Shown: piece after piece, positions 22,814-28,495 of the stretch | Position numbering within the stretch: position 1 is the first letter of the stretch | How the letters are laid out: each line of letters opens with the position of its first letter | NCBI GenBank assembly: GCA_039191215.1 | Contig: JBCCXT010000051.1 | Coordinates: 1 to 28,495, forward strand | DNA from: HKCCE3408 sp039191215 | Lineage (GTDB): Bacteria; Pseudomonadota; Alphaproteobacteria; Rhodobacterales; Rhodobacteraceae | Length of the DNA stretch: 28,495 nt | Reading direction: 5' to 3' | Made by a program: the position numbers and the translations under genes | The notes under the pieces: model-generated | Told to the model about the DNA's origin: nothing | The model's database searches: none | What the model saw: only the letters and a program-made list of their open reading frames with translations

Positions 22814-23974
22814 TCAACGCAAAGCCAGTTTTTCGCGCTGAATTTCCGTGCTCCAAGCCGTGCCGCTGACCAAATCGGCTGCGATACGGCCCCACTCATC
22901 CGAGCCTTTGGCCCCTTTGCCGCAACCGCCAACGGCCACGGCAATTTTTTCACCGACGACGAAATCGATGATCGGCAGACCGCTTTTGGTGAAGGCCACC
23001 GCGCAGGTATCGGTGTGCCAGTCATGGCATCGCTCAAGCGCGGGGAACAATTCCTTCATGCGTTTGGTGAATTGAATGCGATCCTTGGCCGAGCCTTCGG
23101 ATAAGAACCAATCTTGCAAGCCGGGCAGGTCGGTCAATTGAGGATCGGTCACATCCCCAACGCCAAGCTTAAGATAGCTTTGGCCATCGGGGTACCGGAT
23201 CGGGGGGAGGATGTAGGCCCCAAGCGACGTGTCGATCATGGTCGGCATGGTTTCAAATGCGCCCGCCATCTCTTCTGGTATCCGGACGAGCACAATCGTG
23301 CGCCCAAAAACGGTGAGGCCGAGCTCCATCGGGCTTAATCCGCAAGCCGCGGTAAACGCGCCCGCGGTAACCAAAGCGCGCTCTGCGATCTCAATGGTTC
23401 CGTCCCAAAGCTCGATCTCGACCCCGGCTGTGACGCTTCGAATGGCGCGTGCGGCTTGGCGCATGCATGTTGCACCTGCGCGTTCTGCCAGCCTGGTCTG
23501 GGCCTGAACCAGTTTGCGCGGGCTGATAAAGCCAGCGCCGCCCATCTCCACCAAACCATCAACCCCGTCTTCGACGCTCAAAAACGGGTAGCGCTGGCGC
23601 AGGCTGTCAGTGTCCACCCGCTCAATCCTTATGCCATGAGCCGCGGCCGTCGCCGCACAACGATCATTGTAGGTGGAGCCCGGATAGCCCAGCCCCAGAT
23701 AGCCAGCGGGGGTATAAAAATCGATCCCGCTTCGGTGTTCCAGCTCCCGGTAGCGCTGAATGGATTGGCCCGCCGTTATCGCCCATTCCGGCCAGGGATC
23801 GACAAACCGTGTCATGCGGCCTTCGTCATAATGGCTGGCAAACACACCGCAATGGTTGGCGCGGCTTTCCGGCTCATCGGGGCCAATGCAAAGCACGCCG
23901 CCCATGCGCTCGGCGAGGTGTCGGGTCGCGGCACTTCCAATCAGCCCGCGACCGATAACGGCAATCTTATGCAT
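22814..23974 (-). CDS. FAD-dependent oxidoreductase (sarcosine oxidase / DAO-like family)
   Basis: A 386-residue flavoprotein with an N-terminal ADP-binding fold (IAVIGRGLIGSAATRHLAE, the GxGxxG at 8–13) and the C-terminal FAD-contacting stretch VAVGGCGKGAKGSDEWGR, as in monomeric-sarcosine-oxidase-like DAO family members. Such enzymes oxidise secondary or primary amines (N-methyl amino acids and related compounds), releasing an aldehyde or formaldehyde plus hydrogen peroxide. The substrate here cannot be told. A cysteine in the GGCGKG region may be noteworthy because some family members bind FAD covalently through Cys, but I cannot align it with certainty. The GST gene lies downstream on the same strand. 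ATG 23974 has only a weak ribosome-binding site (GCGAG). Confidence 0.85.
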   Translation of the reverse strand: MHKIAVIGRGLIGSAATRHLAERMGGVLCIGPDEPESRANHCGVFASHYDEGRMTRFVDPWPEWAITAGQSIQRYRELEHRSGIDFYTPAGYLGLGYPGSTYNDRCAATAAAHGIRIERVDTDSLRQRYPFLSVEDGVDGLVEMGGAGFISPRKLVQAQTRLAERAGATCMRQAARAIRSVTAGVEIELWDGTIEIAERALVTAGAFTAACGLSPMELGLTVFGRTIVLVRIPEEMAGAFETMPTMIDTSLGAYILPPIRYPDGQSYLKLGVGDVTDPQLTDLPGLQDWFLSEGSAKDRIQFTKRMKELFPALERCHDWHTDTCAVAFTKSGLPIIDFVVGEKIAVAVGGCGKGAKGSDEWGRIAADLVSGTAWSTEIQREKLALR

Positions 23975-24017
23975 CGAAGTCTCGCAGGTGGCCCGCCTGT
24001 ATCAGGCGCAGATTAGA

Positions 24018-24031
24018 TGCCCATCTGGGCA
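24018..24031. promoter_or_regulatory. Short palindrome upstream of the flavoprotein gene
   Basis: TGCCCA-TC-TGGGCA, a 6-bp inverted repeat with a 2-nt centre, 44 nt before the flavoprotein start codon and between it and the rcnA stop. It could be an operator for the flavoprotein gene or a small hairpin. No T-run supports a terminator for rcnA. Confidence 0.25.
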
Positions 24032-24082
24032 GATGAAAGATGCACTTTGCTTGGGGGCGCCAGTGCTGCCAACCCCACCTCT

Positions 24083-24946
24083 CTAGTGGCTATGGCCAAC
24101 ATGTTGAAGATGCGAAAAGCCGGTCCAAATGATGGCCAGGCCGACCGCTGCAATGAGAGCGGCTGAAATCCAGGGCGCTGCGCGCAAAATTCGGTCAAAT
24201 CGGGACGTGCGTGATGACATCATTTTTAGACCGATTGCCGCGACAATGCCGATGCCAACTAGCGTGATCGCCAAGCCAATTGAAAATGCGCTGACAAGTG
24301 TAATGCCTAGGGCAAACTGCCCCAGATGCAGGCAGAGAATGAACACCGTGATCGCAGCCGGGCAGGGAATCAATCCGCCGGAAAATCCAAACAAGATCGT
24401 CTGCCATGTGCCGACCCTGCCTGAGGCCAGCCGCGCCTTGATATCCGCCGCATGGGCGCGGGCATGGGCGTCGAGATGCGGCGCATCGAGGGCATCGTGT
24501 GTGTGATGGCTATGGTGGTGTTCATCATGGGCATGGGCATGGGCATGATGACCGTCGTGATGGTCGTGATCGTGATCGTGGTGATGATGATGATGCTCGG
24601 CATGGGCCTGTGGTCTGTTATTCCACAGCATCCAAGCGGCAATCCCCAAAACCATGACGCCTGAGACGATGATAAAATAGGGCTCCAACTGCTCCCCGAT
24701 AAGCTCGTTTCCCCAAGTCAGCGCCGCGAAGGCGAGAACCCAGACGATGATCGAGTGGCTGAAAGCGGCCGACACCCCCAGCAAAATCGCTTGGTTGACC
24801 GTGCCTTGGATGGCAACGATATAGGCCGCCATCATCGTTTTCGAATGCCCCGGCTCCAACGCGTGCAAAGCGCCGAGCACCAGGGCAAAGCCAAACAGCA
24901 GGACCGGATTGGCGCTGCCGTTTTCGATCATTTCCGTCAGGTTCAC
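24083..24946 (-). CDS. rcnA: Nickel/cobalt efflux protein RcnA (NicO family)
   Basis: A 287-residue membrane protein closely resembling RcnA. Family motifs are GALHALEPGHSKTMMAAYIV (an HxxxPGHxK metal motif), SHSIIVWV, and SGGLIPCPAAITVFILCL. Between the third and fourth TM segments lies a cytoplasmic His/Asp-rich loop (residues about 115–166). RcnA exports Ni(II) and Co(II) across the inner membrane and protects against excess. GTG 24946 has AAAGGAA 8 nt upstream; reading further upstream would enter the regulator gene. The CsoR/RcnR-type regulator ends 13 nt before it, a typical sensor–exporter pair on one transcript. Confidence 0.92.
   Translation of the reverse strand: MNLTEMIENGSANPVLLFGFALVLGALHALEPGHSKTMMAAYIVAIQGTVNQAILLGVSAAFSHSIIVWVLAFAALTWGNELIGEQLEPYFIIVSGVMVLGIAAWMLWNNRPQAHAEHHHHHHDHDHDHHDGHHAHAHAHDEHHHSHHTHDALDAPHLDAHARAHAADIKARLASGRVGTWQTILFGFSGGLIPCPAAITVFILCLHLGQFALGITLVSAFSIGLAITLVGIGIVAAIGLKMMSSRTSRFDRILRAAPWISAALIAAVGLAIIWTGFSHLQHVGHSH
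24449..24604 (-). repeat. His-rich loop coding segment of rcnA
   Basis: It encodes about residues 115–166 of RcnA, with 25 histidines in 51 residues, including a run of six His and many HD and HA pairs. On the DNA it appears as repeated ATG/GTG-type triplets on the plus strand. RcnA proteins usually have a His-rich loop; this one is rich even for the family as I remember it. Confidence 0.85.
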
Positions 24947-24959
24947 GGTTTGGGTTCCT

Positions 24960-25229
24960 TTAGAGGTAGCGTGTGATCTCTCGCAGATCAGCGATGATCT
25001 CAGCATGGCTTTCCGAGGTTTCAGGCGGCTGGCTGAGACAATGATCTATGTGGTCTTGGATCAACACTTTTTTGGCGGCTCCAACAGCGCGCTCTACCGC
25101 GTGAAGTTGTTGCGCAAGCTCAGAACACGGGCGTCCCTCGCTGAGCATGCTGATCACCTTCTGCAGATGACCTGCGCTACGTTTCAAACGATTACCGACC
25201 TCGGCATGGCTGGCGTGTTTCATGGCCAC
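24960..25229 (-). CDS. rcnR: Metal-sensing repressor, CsoR/RcnR/FrmR family
   Basis: An 89-residue all-helical DNA-binding protein without a classical HTH, of the CsoR/RcnR family. Candidate metal ligands, in RcnR-like numbering, are H5 (or H8), C35, H60 and C64: RcnR has His at 3, Cys35, His60 and His64, whereas the nickel sensor InrS has a Cys at the last position. The His-Cys-His-Cys pattern therefore looks more like InrS/DmeR nickel-cobalt sensors. Metal binding releases DNA and induces the exporter. GGGGAGG (25237–25243 on the minus strand) supports GTG 25229 as the start; the in-frame ATG at 25223 would shorten it by two residues. It precedes rcnA and presumably represses it. Confidence 0.87.
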   Translation of the reverse strand: MAMKHASHAEVGNRLKRSAGHLQKVISMLSEGRPCSELAQQLHAVERAVGAAKKVLIQDHIDHCLSQPPETSESHAEIIADLREITRYL

Positions 25230-25236
25230 TTTTTAA

Positions 25237-25250
25237 CCTCCCCGGGGGGA
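25237..25250. promoter_or_regulatory. Candidate operator for the CsoR/RcnR-family repressor (C/G tract)
   Basis: On the minus strand a run of six C followed by GGGGAGG is flanked by ATAT and TTAA. RcnR, DmeR and InrS operators are G/C tracts bordered by AT-rich inverted repeats. The tract also contains the ribosome-binding site, so binding here could block both transcription and translation initiation. Motif resemblance only. Confidence 0.4.
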
Positions 25251-25407
25251 TATGTAAACGTCAGAAATAATGCAGTATTTGAAGAAAACCCTTCATATTC
25301 TCGCGCAACATCTTCTGCGCCCAAGCGCAAATGGGGCGCGATTATCTCACCAGATTTTTCAGGAAAGTCGACGGCAAAGGGCCCTGAAAAGGCGCGTTTT
25401 CTGTGCC

Positions 25408-26568
25408 CTAGATCTCGACGATTTTTACCTGCGTGCCGAGTGCCGCCAAGGCGATCTCACCGCGACAAAGCCGCAGCGCGTCACGGCCGAATACCTCGTG
25501 GCGCCATCCCATGCTCCAGACGCCATCGAAATGCCCGGCGGCGATATCATCGAGATCTGCGGCCGATGCGATCAGCTTTTGCGCCACACCGGATTCCTCG
25601 GCTTTGGCCTTCAAAAGCACGCGCATCAGGTCAGCCAGCGCCGGATTAAGCGCGGAGCGGTCGCGACCCTTTGGCAGCCGCGGATGTGCCTCTGCCGGCA
25701 TTTGCTGGCCACGGCGTATGGCACCCAGCAAGCCTTCGGCCAATTCACCCTTGCGTGCTTCGCGCAGCAACAGGCGGGCCTTGCCCATATCCTCAACACT
25801 GCGCGGCTTCATCGATGCCAATTCCAACAGCGCGTCATCTTTGATGATGCGCGATCGCGGGACGTTGCGGGCCTGCGCCAACTCTTCGCGAAAGGCGGCC
25901 AGCTCTTTCACGAGTGCCAGGAACTTGCCGGAATTGGAGCGAACTTTGAGCCGCCGCCAAGCCTCGGACGGATCGACCACGTAGCTGGAGCTGTTGGTCA
26001 ATTGGCCCAATTCCTCCTCGACCCAGCCGACGCGGCCAGTGCGCTGCAGCTCCTCTGACAGATGCTCGTAGATAACGCGCAAATGCGTGACGTCAGCCAG
26101 GGCGTAGCTTTGCTGCGCTTCGGTCAGCGGCCGTCGCGACCAATCCGTGAAGCGTGACGATTTATCGAGGCTCGCTTTGGCAATCTTGCGCACCAGCGTT
26201 TCGTAGCCGACCTGGTCGCCATGGCCGCAAACCATCGCCGCGACTTGTGTGTCAAAGAGCGGCTCGGGCACCAGACCGCCTTCAACAAAGAAAATCTCCA
26301 GGTCTTGGCGCGCGGCGTGGAAAACCTTCACGACCTCTTTGTTGGCAAACAGTTCGTAGAGCGGATCAAGCGACAGATCAGCGGCCAGCGGATCGACCAG
26401 CACGGCATCGTCATCACCCTGGCCGGGCACGGCGATCTGCACCAGGCAAAGCTGCGCGAAATAGGTTCTTTCGCGCAGAAATTCCGTATCAACTGTGACG
26501 TAAGGACCGTCTGCTGCCCGCGCGCAAAACGCTGCAAGCGCGTCTGTCGTGGTGATGATCTGGGTCAC
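25408..26568 (-). CDS. rnd: Ribonuclease D
   Basis: A 386-residue 3'-to-5' exoribonuclease of the DEDDy family. Catalytic residues are visible: D27 and E29 (VDTEF), D89 (HAARQDLEIF), Y155 and D159 (SYALADVTHL). The C-terminal part contains HRDC-type regions around residues 210–290 (FLALVKELAAFREELAQARN). RNase D trims tRNA 3' ends and other small RNAs in the cytoplasm. The start is GTG 26568 (MTQIITTTDA), without a strong ribosome-binding site. It follows purN by 58 nt on the same strand, an order that I recall as common in Rhodobacteraceae. Stop lies about 180 nt from rcnR. Confidence 0.92.
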   Translation of the reverse strand: MTQIITTTDALAAFCARAADGPYVTVDTEFLRERTYFAQLCLVQIAVPGQGDDDAVLVDPLAADLSLDPLYELFANKEVVKVFHAARQDLEIFFVEGGLVPEPLFDTQVAAMVCGHGDQVGYETLVRKIAKASLDKSSRFTDWSRRPLTEAQQSYALADVTHLRVIYEHLSEELQRTGRVGWVEEELGQLTNSSSYVVDPSEAWRRLKVRSNSGKFLALVKELAAFREELAQARNVPRSRIIKDDALLELASMKPRSVEDMGKARLLLREARKGELAEGLLGAIRRGQQMPAEAHPRLPKGRDRSALNPALADLMRVLLKAKAEESGVAQKLIASAADLDDIAAGHFDGVWSMGWRHEVFGRDALRLCRGEIALAALGTQVKIVEI

Positions 26569-26626
26569 TAGCGTGGCTGGCTTTCAAGGCTCTTTTTTCC
26601 CAAAGGACAGGTGGCGCGGGCCAAAG

Positions 26627-27250
26627 TCAAGCCAGTGTGCTCAATTCCCCGCCCTCTTGGCGCATCTCGACCGGCCTGCGGTCACCCGCGGCGTATCTGC
26701 GCAACACTGCTGGATAGAGGGCGTGTTCCAGTTTCAGGACACGCGCGGCAAGTCGATCTGTCGTGTCATTGGGCAAGACCGGCAGGCGGGCCTGGCCCAA
26801 GATGGGGCCCTGGTCGAGCTCTTGTGTCACTTCATGCACGCTACAGCCATGCCATGCCTCGCCATCCGCCAAGACGCGGGCATGGGTGTGAAGGCCTGGA
26901 TACTTCGGTAAAAGCGACGGGTGGATGTTGAGGCAACGGCCCGTCCAGCCCGCCACAAAACCAGGGGTTAGGATCCGCATGAAGCCCGCCAGACAGAGAA
27001 TATCCGGGTGATATTCATCAAGCGCGGCGCAGAGTTGCGCCTCAAAAGCCTCGCGGCTTGTAAAGGCCTGATGATCGATGCTGGCGGCGGCCACACCGAG
27101 CGCTCTGGCGCGCGCCAGACCGGCCGCATCGGGCCGATTCGAGACCACCAAGCAGGGGCGGGCAGGGTGGTCGGCATCGTGCAACATCGACCGCAGCAGG
27201 GCGAGCATGTTGGAGCCGCCGCCAGAGATCAGGATTGCGACACGTTTCAC
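26627..27250 (-). CDS. purN: Phosphoribosylglycinamide formyltransferase
   Basis: A 207-residue GAR transformylase, the third step of purine biosynthesis: it transfers a formyl group from 10-formyl-THF to GAR. Motifs are ILISGGGSNMLALL at the N-terminus, CLAGFMRILTPGFV, the catalytic NIHPSLLPKYPGLHTHARVL region (Asn and His) and SVHEVTQELDQGPILGQARLPV with the active-site Asp. It starts with GTG 27250, overlapping the purM stop (GTGA), so translation is coupled. 10-formyl-THF links it to the same folate pool that DmdA uses, but that is metabolic background, not linkage. Confidence 0.95.
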   Translation of the reverse strand: MKRVAILISGGGSNMLALLRSMLHDADHPARPCLVVSNRPDAAGLARARALGVAAASIDHQAFTSREAFEAQLCAALDEYHPDILCLAGFMRILTPGFVAGWTGRCLNIHPSLLPKYPGLHTHARVLADGEAWHGCSVHEVTQELDQGPILGQARLPVLPNDTTDRLAARVLKLEHALYPAVLRRYAAGDRRPVEMRQEGGELSTLA

Positions 27251-28314
27251 CGCAACAGACTACCTGAATACTGAACACTTGCGCCGCCTGTTGGAGGCTC
27301 GATGACCTCACCAATCTCCGTCACGGCCGCGCCAAGTGTGTCTTGTAGGCAAGCCTTTATACGCGTGCATTCATCAGGCGCCACAACGGCGACCATCCCG
27401 ATCCCGCAATTGAACGTACGCAGCATCTCAGATTCCGATATCCCACCGGTATCCGCCAGCCAGCCAAAGACCGGCGGCGGCGCGATGCGGTCCAGCATAA
27501 CATGGGCTGTCAGCGTCTTCGGCAGCACACGGGGCAGATTTTCGGTGAGCCCCCCACCGGTGATATGCGCTAGCGCGCGCAGGCCGCCCACATTTTGCGC
27601 GGCCAAGGCGGCCTCGACATAAAGACGCGTCGGCGCGAGCAGTGCTTGGGCGAGCGTTTGGCTGGCATCCCAAGGTGCTGGTGCGTCCCAAGCAAGCCCG
27701 GTCAGGGCCACAACCTTGCGCACAAGCGAATAGCCGTTGGAATGCACGCCGCTGCTGGGCAGACCCAACAAGATGTCGCCCGGCGCCACCTCAAGGGGCA
27801 GGCCCCCGCCGCGTTCCATCGCGCCGATGGCAAATCCGGCAAGATCAAATTCGCCCGGCCCGTACATGCCCGGCATCTCAGCGGTTTCACCACCGATCAG
27901 TGCGCAACCGGACGCTTTACAGGCCGCTGCAATCCCTTCGATAACGCGGGCGGCATCGTCCAGTGCTAGGTGGCCGGTTGCAAAATAGTCCAAAAAAAAC
28001 AAGGGCTCCGCGCCTTGGCAGATCAGATCGTTGACACACATCGCCACCAAATCCTGGCCGATCCCGTCCAGCGCGCCGGTATCGATTGCAATGCGCAGCT
28101 TTGTGCCCACACCATCTGATGCCGCGACCAGGATTGGGTCCTGGTAGCCTGCTGCCTTGAGGTCGAATAGCCCGCCAAATCCGCCCAATCCAGCCATGGT
28201 GCCGCGCCGCTCTGTAGCCTTTGCCGCGGGTTTGATGCGATCGATCAACGCGTTTCCGGCGTCAATATCGACCCCAGCATCGGCATAGCTGAGTTGATTG
28301 GGCCGATCGCTCAT
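27247..28314 (-). CDS. purM: Phosphoribosylformylglycinamidine cyclo-ligase (AIR synthetase)
   Basis: A 355-residue AIR synthetase, fifth step of purine biosynthesis, closing the imidazole ring with ATP. Motifs include YADAGVDIDAGNALI, LGGFGGLFDL, VAASDGVGTKLRIA, MCVNDLICQGAEPLFFLDY, GGETAEMPGMY, SGVHSNGYSLVR and TGGGLTENLPRVLP. ATG 28314 has AGGGGG 9 nt upstream. It is first in the purM–purN pair; a 107-nt gap separates it from the divergent tRNA gene. Length and composition are normal for alphaproteobacteria. Confidence 0.96.
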   Translation of the reverse strand: MSDRPNQLSYADAGVDIDAGNALIDRIKPAAKATERRGTMAGLGGFGGLFDLKAAGYQDPILVAASDGVGTKLRIAIDTGALDGIGQDLVAMCVNDLICQGAEPLFFLDYFATGHLALDDAARVIEGIAAACKASGCALIGGETAEMPGMYGPGEFDLAGFAIGAMERGGGLPLEVAPGDILLGLPSSGVHSNGYSLVRKVVALTGLAWDAPAPWDASQTLAQALLAPTRLYVEAALAAQNVGGLRALAHITGGGLTENLPRVLPKTLTAHVMLDRIAPPPVFGWLADTGGISESEMLRTFNCGIGMVAVVAPDECTRIKACLQDTLGAAVTEIGEVIEPPTGGASVQYSGSLLR

Positions 28315-28382
28315 CGCCGTGTACCCCCTGGCTCGTGCGAGACTGGCGCCGCATAACAGGGCGGCTTCGTCCTGTCCATCGC

Positions 28383-28411
28383 TTGACGGCCACAGATTGC
28401 CCGCCTATCGA
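28383..28411 (+). promoter_or_regulatory. Candidate promoter of the downstream tRNA gene
   Basis: TTGACG (28383–28388) and TATCGA (28406–28411) are 17 bp apart; the tRNA 5' end is 10 nt further on. The -35 is close to consensus, the -10 only half matches. Confidence 0.5.
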
Positions 28412-28421
28412 ATGCACAGGC

Positions 28422-28495
28422 GGGCCTGTAGCTCAATTGGTTAGAGCAGAGCGCTCATAACGCTTTGGTTGCGGGTTCAAGTCCTGCCGGGCCTA
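28422..28495 (+). tRNA. tRNA with CAU anticodon, probably tRNA-Ile2 (truncated by window end)
   Basis: Acceptor GGGCCTG (28422–28428) pairs with CGGGCCT (28488–28494, with G-U pairs), discriminator A at 28495; any CCA lies outside. The anticodon stem GCGCT/A-CGCT encloses CTCATAA (anticodon CAU); the T-arm GCGGG-TTCAAGT-CCTGC is intact. The anticodon-arm and variable-region pattern (CTCATAACGCTTTGGT) resembles isoleucine tRNAs whose C34 is modified to lysidine (reading AUA). An elongator tRNA-Met remains the alternative. Confidence 0.85.

Noticed and set aside
24452..24664. Plus-strand Met/Gly-rich open frame (GMGMGMM-like).
   Set aside because: Antisense translation of the His codons in the rcnA loop.

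Overview
The window looks like chromosomal DNA of a marine alphaproteobacterium of the Rhodobacteraceae/Roseobacteraceae (GC-rich). The strongest lineage signals are a DMSP demethylase gene (dmdA) followed by acuI, a photolyase–CFA-synthase-like pair, and the trgA–trgB–cysK tellurite-resistance block first described in Rhodobacter sphaeroides. No phage, transposase, CRISPR array or plasmid gene was seen. All assignments come from reading the sequence and from remembered family features; no database search was run.

Layout. (1) 94–1833: a secreted RTX/calcium-binding repeat protein. (2) 1860–7023: a GntR/FadR-type regulator (minus strand) divergent from a tight five-gene unit: DUF2182 membrane protein with a very Met-rich insert, DUF1326 Cys-motif protein, DinB-fold protein, dmdA and acuI. 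A perfect 11-bp inverted repeat with two GT-N3-AC cores fills most of the 56-bp divergent gap and touches the regulator's start codon. This is the most interesting part of the window: a DMSP catabolic pair apparently co-transcribed with putative metal-handling proteins. (3) 7093–15571: photolyase, CFA-like methyltransferase, TrgA, TrgB (cyclotransferase-NUDIX fusion), CysK, a DUF3772/MscS channel and an AlaX editing protein, all on the plus strand with small gaps. A possible ECF-type promoter precedes the photolyase, so this may be one oxidative/envelope stress transcription unit. (4) 15655–16628: an endonuclease/exonuclease/phosphatase-family protein and tRNA-Ser(GGA).

(5) 16848–21483 (minus strand): a complete nickel/peptide-class ABC importer (binding protein, two short ATPases, two permeases) with overlapping genes. 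It is preceded by a 547-bp intergenic region holding a terminator for the upstream gene and an 8-bp inverted repeat. (6) 22031–23974 (minus): a GST-like protein and a sarcosine-oxidase-like flavoprotein. (7) 24083–25229 (minus): an RcnA-type nickel/cobalt exporter with a His-rich loop, preceded by its likely CsoR/RcnR-family sensor. (8) 25408–28314 (minus): RNase D, then purN and purM (purM–purN overlap as one operon). (9) 28422–28495: a CAU-anticodon tRNA, most likely tRNA-Ile2, cut by the window end just before its CCA.

Working picture: dmdA/acuI handle the algal osmolyte DMSP and its acrylate branch under a FadR-type regulator. The following block protects DNA, membrane and thiol metabolism. 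The last third combines a putative metal/peptide importer with a nickel/cobalt exporter and sensor, followed by purine biosynthesis and RNA housekeeping genes.
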